The notes: generated by a model from the sequence alone, not told the origin. DNA of 64,000 nt from an uncultured Prevotellaceae bacterium (GCA_946186505.1 CAMHNI010000004.1:62001-126000); one strand, 5' to 3'. Positions 51,177-60,363 are shown, counted from the first letter of the stretch. Numbers and translations are program-made.

Positions 51177-52168
51177 ATTCTCAGATGATTGGTCAGTTGT
51201 TGGCGTATGAGCTGGGTCTGCCGGTCGTCAACAGGTGTGGACGGCAGGAACCCCTCGTCGATGCCGGTCAGTTCGGTGAGAACGCAGAGCAGCCGCCGGA
51301 AGTATTTCAGCAGCCGTTTCTCTTCGAGCGTATCGTTCAGCAGGTCATCCTCCACATGACCGTTGCGGAGGGCACGGTCCAGCTCGACGAAGTGGCGCAG
51401 CGTCAGCGGACCGTGGTGCATCTCGGCCACGAGTCCGACCACGTCGTGAGCCATGGGCTTCGGTTTCTGGTAGTCCGTAGGCAGGTAGCTGCTGGTCAGG
51501 GCGGTCTCTATATAGGGATGGTTGATGCCGAGGATTCTGGCCCCCAGGTCGATGACGGTGCGTACATCCTCGTGGTCGGCATAAATTAACAGACGGCGCC
51601 ACTCCTGCTCATCAACGGCGGGTATGTCATCGGTCACCCATCGTCTGTCGCCGGTGATGCCGGCCTTGAGCAGCAGTTTCATCAGCTGCCGTCCGTCCTG
51701 CGACATCAGTTCCAGTGTGTTGGAGTCCATCACCTTGCGGTAAATCTCCTTGGTGTGGCTGGCCATGGCCTCGGGGGTGATGGAGTTGGTGATGACCGCG
51801 TTGCGAATGACCTCTATGCGCGGGTTCCACCCTAAGTGGCGCAGTGCCTCGGCCTCCATGGCACCCTGGGCTATCACGACGTAGGAGTGCTCGACCAGGC
51901 GGCGCTGCCAGAGGAGCGTCTTGCAGAGTTTCTCGCTCAGCCGCCGTTCACTGACAATCCACGGTTCCAGACCGCCGTGGGGGGTAAATACAATGCGGGC
52001 ACCCTGGCGGTGGGCCTCGAAGGCCTGGCGCACTGTCTTGTACTGCCAGCAGCCATGGACATGGACAATGTCGGGGCGGCCGTCGCCGGTCGTCTCCCGC
52101 TCTTGAAGCATGGCTACATGGCGTTCTATCAGCGGCTGGTTGTCAGGAAACAGGTGTTCTACTCTCAA
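51173..52168 (-). CDS. glycosyltransferase-like protein with uncharacterised C-terminal region
   Basis: N-terminal 'RPDIVHVHGCWQ...ARIVFTPHGGLEPWIVSERR...VIAQGAMEAEALRHLGWNPRIEVIRNAV' is GT4-like. The C-terminal ~180 aa lack the GT4 donor-site motif. Probable TTG start. Confidence 0.7.
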   Translation of the reverse strand: MRVEHLFPDNQPLIERHVAMLQERETTGDGRPDIVHVHGCWQYKTVRQAFEAHRQGARIVFTPHGGLEPWIVSERRLSEKLCKTLLWQRRLVEHSYVVIAQGAMEAEALRHLGWNPRIEVIRNAVITNSITPEAMASHTKEIYRKVMDSNTLELMSQDGRQLMKLLLKAGITGDRRWVTDDIPAVDEQEWRRLLIYADHEDVRTVIDLGARILGINHPYIETALTSSYLPTDYQKPKPMAHDVVGLVAEMHHGPLTLRHFVELDRALRNGHVEDDLLNDTLEEKRLLKYFRRLLCVLTELTGIDEGFLPSTPVDDRQTQLIRQQLTNHLRI

Positions 52169-52178
52169 TGCTTATAGG

Positions 52179-52790
52179 TTATCTGCCCTTTTGCAGTTTG
52201 TATTTCTCGTCGCCGAACAGTCGCAGCAGGTCGTGGGCACGGGTGGCATCGACCACCATGAAGTCATAGCAGCCGCGCAGGTATCTCATCCAGCGCACAT
52301 GGTGCGCCTTGTCATGCTTGTGCTCCGTCTTGCTGACGATGCTCCGTGCCTTGTCCAGGTCTTCGAACGTCTGCAGGCGCACATCGCCCGTCTTGCGGCT
52401 GATGTAGCCTAAGGCCAGCACGGTAGGGGCGGCGAGTGCTTCAGCCAGTTCGGCTATCCACTGGCCGGAGGGGGGTGGCGTGCTGATGTCGGCAAAGACT
52501 ATCCACTGCTGCTTAGCAGCCTTGACACCGATGGTGAGTGCCATCTTCCGGCGGTTTGGCTGGAACTGGTATTTCGGCAGGAAAGTTGTGTATAGGTTCT
52601 TGTGGTCAGCTTTCAGGCTTTTCAGTACATCAGCGGTGTCGTCGGTTGAAGACATATCGACGATGATGACCTGGTAGCCCGGCTCGTACTCCTGTTCCAG
52701 GAAGACCGGCAAGTTCTCCTCTATCTTCCGGGCATCGTCGCAGGTCGTGATGATGACGCAGAATGTAGGTTGGTTATCGGGAGTGTTCAT
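52179..52790 (-). CDS. glycosyltransferase family 2-like protein
   Basis: 'FCVIITTCDDARKIEENLPVFLEQEYEPGYQVIIVDMSSTDDTADVL'. Confidence 0.85.
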   Translation of the reverse strand: MNTPDNQPTFCVIITTCDDARKIEENLPVFLEQEYEPGYQVIIVDMSSTDDTADVLKSLKADHKNLYTTFLPKYQFQPNRRKMALTIGVKAAKQQWIVFADISTPPPSGQWIAELAEALAAPTVLALGYISRKTGDVRLQTFEDLDKARSIVSKTEHKHDKAHHVRWMRYLRGCYDFMVVDATRAHDLLRLFGDEKYKLQKGR

Positions 52791-52806
52791 GTTCTTGCTT
52801 TTCTTT

Positions 52807-53640
52807 TCAGATTAGCCGTCCGCAGTAGGTAAACATGCTGGGAAAGTCGGCTTCAAGGATGACTGGTTCGCGGAACAGACCGAAGACGGCACTGCCCGAG
52901 CCTGACATGGCGGCATAGACGGCACCGAGGTCATAGAGCCGCTGCTTGATCTGACCGATTTCGGGATGCAGGGCGAAGACGCTCTGCTCGAAGTCGTTGA
53001 CAAGCTCCTCGCGCCAGGTCTCGACGGGCTGCATGATAATGTCGCGGCAGTTCTTGGCAGGATGCTGCGGCTTGACGAGCGAGAAGGCCTCCTTCGTCGA
53101 TACGGGTATGTCGGGGCGTACCACGGCAATGTGGTAGTCGGACAAGTCGAGGGCTATAGGCTGCAGTTGCTCGCCGATGCCCTCGGCGTATGCCGGTCGG
53201 CTGAGGATAAAGAACGCGCAGTCGGCACCCAGGCGTGCGGCGTATGCCATCATCTGTTGGTCTGACAGTCCTATGGTGAACATCTCGTTCAGGAGTTTGA
53301 TGGTGTAGGCGCAGTCGCTGGAACCGCCGCCCATGCCCGCCTGTGTGGGTATGGCCTTATAGAGGTGGGCGTGGACACGGGGCAGCTGCGGGAAGTCCTG
53401 CTTCAGCAGCTGGTAGGCACGCACCACGAGGTTGCGCTGCTCATCGCCCTCGACATCGAGGTTGGTCACCTTGATGTCGCAGTCCGACGGCGAAGGGAAT
53501 CGTGTGTTCATCAGCGTCAGCTCAAGGGCGTCCTTGATGGGCACGGGGTAGAAGACGGTCTGCAGGTCGTGATAGCCGTCGGGACGGCGCCCGACAACGT
53601 TCAGACCCAGATTGACCTTGGCTATGGGAAATGTTATCAT
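52807..53640 (-). CDS. ispE: 4-diphosphocytidyl-2-C-methyl-D-erythritol kinase
   Basis: 'PIAKVNLGLNVVGRRPDGYHDLQTVFYPV', 'IPTQAGMGGGSSDCA', 'MSGSGSAVFGLF'. Confidence 0.96.
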   Translation of the reverse strand: MITFPIAKVNLGLNVVGRRPDGYHDLQTVFYPVPIKDALELTLMNTRFPSPSDCDIKVTNLDVEGDEQRNLVVRAYQLLKQDFPQLPRVHAHLYKAIPTQAGMGGGSSDCAYTIKLLNEMFTIGLSDQQMMAYAARLGADCAFFILSRPAYAEGIGEQLQPIALDLSDYHIAVVRPDIPVSTKEAFSLVKPQHPAKNCRDIIMQPVETWREELVNDFEQSVFALHPEIGQIKQRLYDLGAVYAAMSGSGSAVFGLFREPVILEADFPSMFTYCGRLI

Positions 53641-53645
53641 GGCCC

Positions 53646-54248
53646 TCAGGCTAAACTTTGGAGACGTGCAATGTACTTGCCGAGGATGTCGAACTCGATG
53701 TTGACCACGGTGCCTACGCTGATGTCCTGGAAGTTGGTGTGCTCGAAGGTGTAGGGGATGATAGCCACCTGGAAAGTGTCGCGGGTGGGGTTGCAGACGG
53801 TGAGTGACACGCCGTTGACGGTGACCGAGCCTTTATCGACGGTGAAGTAGCCGTTGCGGGCCTTGTCGGCATCGAAGTCGTACTGGAAGGTGAAATAGCT
53901 GCTTCCGTCGGCATCTTCGACAGCAATGCAGCGGGCGGTCTGATCTACATGCCCCTGGACGATGTGTCCGTCGAGCCGTCCGTTCATGAGCATGGAGCGC
54001 TCGATGTTCACCTTGTCGCCCACTTTCAGCAGTCCGAGGTTTGAACGGTCGAGGGTCTCTTTCATGGCGGTGACGGTGTAGCGGTCGCCGTCGATGGACA
54101 CGACGGTCAGGCACACGCCGTTATGGGCGACGCTCTGGTCTATGCCCAGCTCGCCTGTAAACGAACAGGTCAGCGTAAAATCAATGTTCTCGCGGTCGTG
54201 CCTGACTGCTACGACAGTGGCGAATTCTTCGATGATACCAGAAAACAT
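53646..54248 (-). CDS. ribE: riboflavin synthase alpha subunit
   Basis: 'MFSGIIEEFATVVAV', 'DQSVAHNGVCLTVV', 'NGRLDGHIVQGHVDQTA', 'VNGVSLTVC'. Confidence 0.96.
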   Translation of the reverse strand: MFSGIIEEFATVVAVRHDRENIDFTLTCSFTGELGIDQSVAHNGVCLTVVSIDGDRYTVTAMKETLDRSNLGLLKVGDKVNIERSMLMNGRLDGHIVQGHVDQTARCIAVEDADGSSYFTFQYDFDADKARNGYFTVDKGSVTVNGVSLTVCNPTRDTFQVAIIPYTFEHTNFQDISVGTVVNIEFDILGKYIARLQSLA

Positions 54249-54261
54249 AATTGTCAGTTTA

Positions 54262-54470
54262 TAAAAAAAGGGTCGTACCGATGATTTGGTGAAAACTCCA
54301 GTTTCACATGATGTGGGCGCTCTCCGTCGTTGTAATCCACCGGCTCTTTTGAAGCTCCCCTATACAGGGTAATAACATGGCCCGCCATTGGCAAGAGAAG
54401 TCATCCCGAGGTTTGTTTTTATTGTAGAGTATCCCGATCTATCAGGTACGACCCATTAGTGTTTGTTCCT
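54262..54470 (-). ncRNA. ssrS: 6S-like (SsrS) regulatory RNA candidate
   Basis: Minus strand. Perfect 10-bp closing stem GGGTCGTACC (54454-54445)/GGTACGACCC (54279-54270), then T7. Rod-like pairings inside (CCAAUGGC/GCCGGUGG, UUCUCU/GGAGAG), an A-rich internal bubble with a 3'-side hairpin GTGAAA..TTTCAC, and a TAACTTTG promoter box just upstream. 5' end inferred. Confidence 0.62.
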
Positions 54471-54479
54471 CTTCGGGTG

Positions 54480-54487
54480 CAAAGTTA
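54480..54487 (-). promoter_or_regulatory. Bacteroidetes -7 promoter element (TAACTTTG) of the ncRNA
   Basis: Reverse complement of CAAAGTTA; matches TAnnTTTG. Confidence 0.7.
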
Positions 54488-54495
54488 CAAAGAAT

Positions 54496-57138
54496 TTATG
54501 AATTATCAGTGCTTTGACCGTGTTTTTTTTCACTCACCCAGCCAAGAATCCTGTGGCGCTGCCAGAAAAGGACTGCGAGGAGGGCGACCAGCAGCAGAAT
54601 GGCATAGAGCCAGAGGACCGGACGGGATAGCAGGGGGTGGGGAGGTACGACCACTTCGATGACCCTCATGTCGTACTTGTCGGGCGACTCGAGCAGGAAG
54701 GCTTTCACCCTGAACCGGTAGGTACCTCCGGGAATGCCGGCGTAGGAGGCCATGCGTGTCTGGTCGGCGTTTTGCCAGTCCTTGTCGTACCCTTCCAGCA
54801 TGTACTGGTAGTGTATGCGGTGCTGCAGCTGGTAGTTCATGGCGGCGAAGCGAAACGCGAACGTGTCGTCGTGGCTGGGCAGCGCCACTCTCTTGGCTTC
54901 CGGCACGTAGTAGTCGAAATCGCCGTTCAGGTGAGGGCTCATCTGCATGTCGTTCAAGAAGAAGTCGGTGATGCGCAGCTTCAGCATCGAGCCGTTATTG
55001 GTCTCAAGTTTCTTGCGGTCAATGGTGTAGTAACCTTTAAGTGTTCCGAAGAGGATGTAGCCGTTGGGCAGTGTGATGGCCGACCCCTCGGAGCACATGG
55101 TCTCATCGACGCCGTCGAGGCTGGAGAAGGTGGTGAAGACTTTCTTGCCTGTGTTGTAAGAACACAGGATGTGGTCGGTGGCAAACCAGACGTTGCCGCT
55201 GAGGTCGAAGGTGATGCTCTTGATCTCCTCTGAGGGCAGGCCGTCCTTGGCACCGAATGACTCGAAGAGCCAGTTGCCTTTGGAGTCCTGACCGACGGTA
55301 TGGGCTATGCCGCCGCCATTGGTGCCTATCCACATATCGCCCTTGCTGTCGCGTTCAATATTGACGATGTCGGTGCTCATGAGTATCTTCTCCGGCTCCT
55401 CCTCCGAGTTCTGCAGCTTTTCAATGTTCAGCTTCTTGTCCTTGTACGACATGAGCAGGATACCGTCTGTGGTGCCAGCCCATACTACGCCGTTTTTGTC
55501 GAGGGCTACGGTGCGTACCTTCATAAAGGAGTTACGCGGATATTTCCGCATCTCGTTTTTGTGATTTAAGAAGATGTACTTGCCACTTTTGTCGCGTGTC
55601 AGCACGTTGACACCGCCACCGTATGTTGCCACCCAGATATTGCCGTCGCGGTCTTCGACAGCCAGATAAGCCGCATTGTTGCTGAGGCTGAACTTGTCGT
55701 TATCGTCGTGGCAGAAGAGCTGCAGCGAGAAACCGCCTCCAGCCTTGGCCGTCATCTTGAACAGACCGTAATCTTTCGAGCATACCCAGTAGTTGCCTTT
55801 GGAGTCCTTGGAAATGCCGTAAATGCGTCCTATCGGGTTACCATTGTCATCCTTGTTGATGAGTGTGCGTGAGCCGTCGGGGTGTGTGACGAAGAGGGCG
55901 TTGTTCTTGTTGGCCATCAGCGTCAGCTTGCGTTCCTTGTCGTAGAACATGCCCCGGATTTCATTGTCCATAGGTGCCTTTGACTCTGGCATCAGCATGG
56001 TGCGGGTGATATTGTCCTTCAGGATTTCCAGTTTCTCCAGGCCGCGACGGCTGGTGGACATGAAGATGACACCCTCGGCCAGCTCTCTCGTGGCATTGAC
56101 GGTGTTAGAGAGGTTCCAGGGGTTCGACGGGTCGTTGTGGAAGTACTCCACCACGTCAGCCTCGCGGTTGTAATAGCCATAACCGCCGCGGTTCATGCGT
56201 ATCCACACTACGCCGTTCACCTCGTTGAAATAGCCTCCTATGCCATCGTGTTCGGGTACTAACACAATCTGTTCGAAATGCTTCTCGTTACCTTCCTTGA
56301 TGCGGTTGGCACCGTCACGGAGGTCGGCAAACCACACTATTCCGTGACTGTCTGAATAGACGCTCAGAATGCTGATGCCCGTGGCTTTCCTGATCTGCTG
56401 AGGCTCCTGACCGTAGGAGTAAAGGTAGATGGCACCGCTCTTGCAGCCTACAAAGATGTTGTAGCCGTTGGAGAAAAGCGCCGTAATCTCCTCATCCTCA
56501 AAAAAGCCCTTGCGCGTGACGATGAGATTACCGATGTCCAGGCGGTGCAGACCTTTGTCAGTGCCCACCCAGATGTCGTCATGGTAGCCCTCGGCCATGC
56601 AGGTTACGGTCAGTCCGGCGGTGGTGATCAGCTCCATATTGGGGACTCCCCTCTCTAATTTCATCTTGTAGATACCTACACCGTCGAAGGCTCCCAGAAT
56701 GTCGCCGTTGCTCATCTTGAAGAGCGGTATGTCCGTGCGGTACTCCTCGCTGCCGCTGACATTCTCAAACGGGTTGACGATGCGGTCTTGCTGACGGTTC
56801 AGCACAAAGATGCGCCCATCGTACATCCTCAACCAGATGTTCTGTTGCAGGTCGGCAAGCAAACCGTGGATGCGGTTGTGCAGGTTGGGAATATGACTGG
56901 CGTTGCCCGTCTTGTAATTGTAGAACTCGTAGCCGTCGAAGCGTGCCAGTCCGTTCCAGGTGGCAAGCCAGATGTAGCCGTAGTCGTCCTGCACGATTTC
57001 GGCTATGGCGTTACTGGCCAGTCCGTCGTCTGTCGAGTAGTGCGACAGTGAGGCCCGGAGCTGCTGTGCCCTTGTCGGGATTATAGTTAGAAAGCTTGTT
57101 GCTACGAGCAGTAATCTTAAGTAATAGTGCATATTCAT
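54496..57138 (-). CDS. two-component-regulator-propeller + Y_Y_Y domain membrane protein lacking a histidine kinase
   Basis: 'YSTDDGLASNAIAEIVQDDYGYIWLATWNGLARFDGYEF', many propeller repeats 'GVVWAGTTDGILLM', Y_Y_Y region 'YDKDWQNADQTRMASYAGIPGGTYRFRVKA', one TM 'LLSRPVLWLYAILLLVALLAVLFW', then stop. Confidence 0.92.
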   Translation of the reverse strand: MNMHYYLRLLLVATSFLTIIPTRAQQLRASLSHYSTDDGLASNAIAEIVQDDYGYIWLATWNGLARFDGYEFYNYKTGNASHIPNLHNRIHGLLADLQQNIWLRMYDGRIFVLNRQQDRIVNPFENVSGSEEYRTDIPLFKMSNGDILGAFDGVGIYKMKLERGVPNMELITTAGLTVTCMAEGYHDDIWVGTDKGLHRLDIGNLIVTRKGFFEDEEITALFSNGYNIFVGCKSGAIYLYSYGQEPQQIRKATGISILSVYSDSHGIVWFADLRDGANRIKEGNEKHFEQIVLVPEHDGIGGYFNEVNGVVWIRMNRGGYGYYNREADVVEYFHNDPSNPWNLSNTVNATRELAEGVIFMSTSRRGLEKLEILKDNITRTMLMPESKAPMDNEIRGMFYDKERKLTLMANKNNALFVTHPDGSRTLINKDDNGNPIGRIYGISKDSKGNYWVCSKDYGLFKMTAKAGGGFSLQLFCHDDNDKFSLSNNAAYLAVEDRDGNIWVATYGGGVNVLTRDKSGKYIFLNHKNEMRKYPRNSFMKVRTVALDKNGVVWAGTTDGILLMSYKDKKLNIEKLQNSEEEPEKILMSTDIVNIERDSKGDMWIGTNGGGIAHTVGQDSKGNWLFESFGAKDGLPSEEIKSITFDLSGNVWFATDHILCSYNTGKKVFTTFSSLDGVDETMCSEGSAITLPNGYILFGTLKGYYTIDRKKLETNNGSMLKLRITDFFLNDMQMSPHLNGDFDYYVPEAKRVALPSHDDTFAFRFAAMNYQLQHRIHYQYMLEGYDKDWQNADQTRMASYAGIPGGTYRFRVKAFLLESPDKYDMRVIEVVVPPHPLLSRPVLWLYAILLLVALLAVLFWQRHRILGWVSEKKHGQSTDNS

Positions 57139-57237
57139 GCGCCACTTGGGCTAGTTTTCTGCAAAGTTACGATTTTTTTTCCTTTCGAACAAAAGAATTC
57201 ATATAAATTTTGAAAAACAGCCAAATAGGACTTCAAA

Positions 57238-59862
57238 TTACTGTATAGCATATTTCTTTCCGTTGTTAATATAGATACCTTTCTTGGTCGGCTTGGCATT
57301 GAACTTCATGCCGCTCAACGTGTACCATGCTCCGTCAGCAACCATGGTTTCGTTCACCGTATTAATAACGGTCGTTTCATCCTCGAAGACCAAGCTCAAG
57401 CGGGCACCACTAGTTAGTCTTTCAAACTCTTCTGTCGGCAATTGCAGATAAGCCTTGTTTGCACCAATGATGCCTGCACCAGAGAGGGGATGGAATCCTC
57501 TATTGTCACCAGTTCCTCCAAAGATGAGGTTGGTGTAAAAGCCATCTGTCTGGTTCAGTTCATCGGTGCCGCTGGAAGCGTGGAGCAGGTTGGTTGCAAT
57601 AGGATCTGCAGAAACTAAAGCAGGTACATTGTAATCGCCACCCTTGCCCACCAGATAAAGACCAGTGTTGGCAGGTACTTGATTTACCTTGCTTAATGAA
57701 AGCGTAGCGGTAGTAGGATTAAACGCAGTAATGACGTATGCCTTCAAGCCTTCCACATCTGTAAAGTCTAGGGCATTATCAAAACTAAAGGTACGTGAAT
57801 AGTCAGATGCTATATGTTTGTAAACACCAGAAACTTTTATAGATGTAGTACCCACATCCTCACCCCAAGGTCTGGTCATTAAGGTTACTTGGGGTAGTAC
57901 GCCGTTCTTGACACCTTTTTCTTTATGTGTGTCTTCAGAAAAGACCAATTTGTACTCTGTCGAACCTGTAGGAATCATCTCATTGGTCTGATCTTCCCAG
58001 AAAGCAACACACCATCCTGACGGTACAGGTTCGGCAAATGTCATGACTACATAATCACATCCTGTTACGTCAACATTTATGGTCTTGATGGCAAATTGAA
58101 GATTACCAGTTGCAGTATAGGTGGTGTAATCTGAACCAACTACCGCTGTGGCTGCCGGAAAACCTGTTTCCACATTCTCTTGAGGTATTTTTACAAGACT
58201 ATTAATAGAAACAGAAGCTGGCCTGACACGATGTTTGTAAATACCTTGGACTTTAGCTGTTTTAGGTCCATAATCCCACATAGTCATCAGAGTAATTTGA
58301 GGGAGCACACCGTTTTTAACTCCAATGTCTTTATGCGTATCTTCAGAAAAAAACAACTTGTATTCTGTTGCACCTACAGGAACAGGTTCAGTGGTCTGAT
58401 CTTCCCAGAAAGCAACAAACCATCCATTAGGAACAGCCTCAGCAAACTTAATAACCACATAGTCGCAGTTTTCCACATCAATATTCAATGTCTTGATGGC
58501 AATGTTTAATTGTCCGTCTTGTCCCGATTTTGTCGTGTAGGTGGTGAAATCTGTCCCTTCAACTATGTCTGCCTTTGTAAAACTGGTTTCCACGTTCTCT
58601 TGTGGGATTTCAATCAGGCCATATTCTTCTTCCGCTTCTCCCGTCTGGTAAACGGCGATGTCGGTAACATTGATGGCGTCGCTGGCCGTGGGCCGTGTCA
58701 TCGTCAGCTTATACTCACCCCAGCCGTCTGTCACCTCAAAAGGTAACTCAACATTCTCACCCACGTTGACGGAGGTGTTGAGCACAGCCGTATTCGGGCT
58801 TGTCAGCTTCTGAATTTTCACGGTGATGGTCTTACCAGCCGCTCCTGTTGAATTGAAACAGAGCTTGTACTTGCCGCTATTGAACTGCAGCGAATGATAG
58901 ACATTCTTATTGTCAGCAGTATATTGATCGCCGCCGAACTCTAACAGCGTGGTGCCGCTATTCATGGTCCAACCGTGGCTGGTGGGGGTGAAACCTGCCG
59001 TCTCTATACGGGGGCGCCACTTCAGCGTAGGGTCGCATGACGAGTCGAGCGTGTAATCCTTAAAGAAGTTCCACATGGTCAAGGCAGAATTGCCATCCTC
59101 GGTGTTGGCGGTATATGCTACATGTCCCATACCGTCAATCTCGTAAAAAATGTATGGGAAGCTACCGTCACCAGCACGATATACGCTTTTTGTGTACTTG
59201 CCACTCACCGTGGTCTTTTCTGGCACGGGGTTGGCACCAAGGCGCGCCACCATCTCATCGACAATCGTTGGTACTTTCGAGTACAACACAAAACCATCTT
59301 CTTTGCCATGGATATGCAGGAAAGGTACGGGACGACTTCCAGTATGGCGCAGGTGGAACTCATTGATGGGATAGCCACTGATAGCGGCGCAGGCGGCGAT
59401 GATGTCGCTACAGGCATTACTCATCGCGTAGGTCATCATACCGCCATTGGAGAAGCCGCAGCAGTAGATACGCTTGCGGTCAATCGTGTATTTCGAGGCC
59501 ACATCCTCAATGACGGCCTTCAGGAACTCTACGTCGAAGTTGTTATCGCCTGTGGCCGTCCAGCCTGTGGTGGAACCACCAAAGCCGATGGGGAATGCGG
59601 TTACCTTGCCCTGCGGATAGGCCACGATACAACCCTCCGTATCGGCCACACCTGTCGAGAACGGACTTTTATCGGTACTATGGCCGTTAGCGCCGTGCAG
59701 CGACAGCACCAACGGGCAATTAGCTTGAACATTATCGGGAACATAGAGTTGGTAATTACGGGTCTCGCCTCCAATAGTGATGTTGACATTTTCATCGACC
59801 GTGTCTGCCTGCATCATCTGCGCGAAACAGAGTAACAGGGTAACGAATAGTAGTTTCTTCAT
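57238..59862 (-). CDS. secreted CE1/PHB-depolymerase-like esterase with tandem accessory domains
   Basis: 'YQLYVPDNVQANCPLVLSLHGANG', 'KRIYCCGFSNGGMMTYAMSN', 'DGMGHVAY'. Two homologous ~130-aa modules start 'IPQENVET..'. C-terminal 'GIYINNGKKYAIQ' sorting-like tail. Confidence 0.87.
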   Translation of the reverse strand: MKKLLFVTLLLCFAQMMQADTVDENVNITIGGETRNYQLYVPDNVQANCPLVLSLHGANGHSTDKSPFSTGVADTEGCIVAYPQGKVTAFPIGFGGSTTGWTATGDNNFDVEFLKAVIEDVASKYTIDRKRIYCCGFSNGGMMTYAMSNACSDIIAACAAISGYPINEFHLRHTGSRPVPFLHIHGKEDGFVLYSKVPTIVDEMVARLGANPVPEKTTVSGKYTKSVYRAGDGSFPYIFYEIDGMGHVAYTANTEDGNSALTMWNFFKDYTLDSSCDPTLKWRPRIETAGFTPTSHGWTMNSGTTLLEFGGDQYTADNKNVYHSLQFNSGKYKLCFNSTGAAGKTITVKIQKLTSPNTAVLNTSVNVGENVELPFEVTDGWGEYKLTMTRPTASDAINVTDIAVYQTGEAEEEYGLIEIPQENVETSFTKADIVEGTDFTTYTTKSGQDGQLNIAIKTLNIDVENCDYVVIKFAEAVPNGWFVAFWEDQTTEPVPVGATEYKLFFSEDTHKDIGVKNGVLPQITLMTMWDYGPKTAKVQGIYKHRVRPASVSINSLVKIPQENVETGFPAATAVVGSDYTTYTATGNLQFAIKTINVDVTGCDYVVMTFAEPVPSGWCVAFWEDQTNEMIPTGSTEYKLVFSEDTHKEKGVKNGVLPQVTLMTRPWGEDVGTTSIKVSGVYKHIASDYSRTFSFDNALDFTDVEGLKAYVITAFNPTTATLSLSKVNQVPANTGLYLVGKGGDYNVPALVSADPIATNLLHASSGTDELNQTDGFYTNLIFGGTGDNRGFHPLSGAGIIGANKAYLQLPTEEFERLTSGARLSLVFEDETTVINTVNETMVADGAWYTLSGMKFNAKPTKKGIYINNGKKYAIQ

Positions 59863-59929
59863 TTTTCAGGTTTCTTATTTATGAACAAAAACAGATTCTT
59901 CAGAGAACGTCTTCAAAATGGATGTACAT

Positions 59930-60091
59930 TTAGAAGTCGTCCTCATCCTCGAAGTCAATATTAAAACTCCTACTTTCTGCTTCATTAGGATTTATTGCAT
60001 CTGTAATAACTTTGAGATTGGAAACGGCTATCGTACCTTCCATCCTGATGACTAACATCTTCATTTCAGGTGTAATATAGTTTTTTTTCAT
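59930..60091 (-). CDS. small acidic peptide (53 aa) of the Bacteroidales 'MKKNYITPEM' type
   Basis: Translated by eye: MKKNYITPEMKMLVIRMEGTIAVSNLKVITDAINPNEAESRSFNIDFEDEDDF*. Below the ORF-track length cutoff; directly upstream of the esterase gene. Confidence 0.72.
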   Translation of the reverse strand: MKKNYITPEMKMLVIRMEGTIAVSNLKVITDAINPNEAESRSFNIDFEDEDDF

Positions 60092-60283
60092 TTCTAAGGA
60101 TGTCTTTTTGTTTCATGAATAGTTAATAATAACGGCTACAAAGTTACTTCTTTTTATTGAATACAGCAAAATCTTTTTTCTTTTTTTCTCTTTGTCCTAT
60201 TATCTGTGACAAACGCGTAAAGAAAACTACAGAGTATTAAGCAAGGTCCTGATTATCTACAAAATTTTTTTTGATGAACTTAT

Positions 60284-60363
60284 TACCACTTCTACCACTT
60301 TTATTCTAAAATGGCTGTATTTCAGATTGTTAAGTAGTGGTGGAAATGGTGGTGGAAGTGGTA
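60284..60363. repeat. imperfect long inverted repeat
   Basis: TACCACTTCTACCACTT (60284-60300) versus AATGGTGGTGGAAGTGGTA (ending 60363). Confidence 0.8.

Noticed and set aside
54249-54470. FMN riboswitch for ribE
   Set aside because: Conserved FMN-element blocks (AGGGTGAAATTCCCGACCGGCGG type) were not found; the long closing stem plus T-run fits a stand-alone RNA better.
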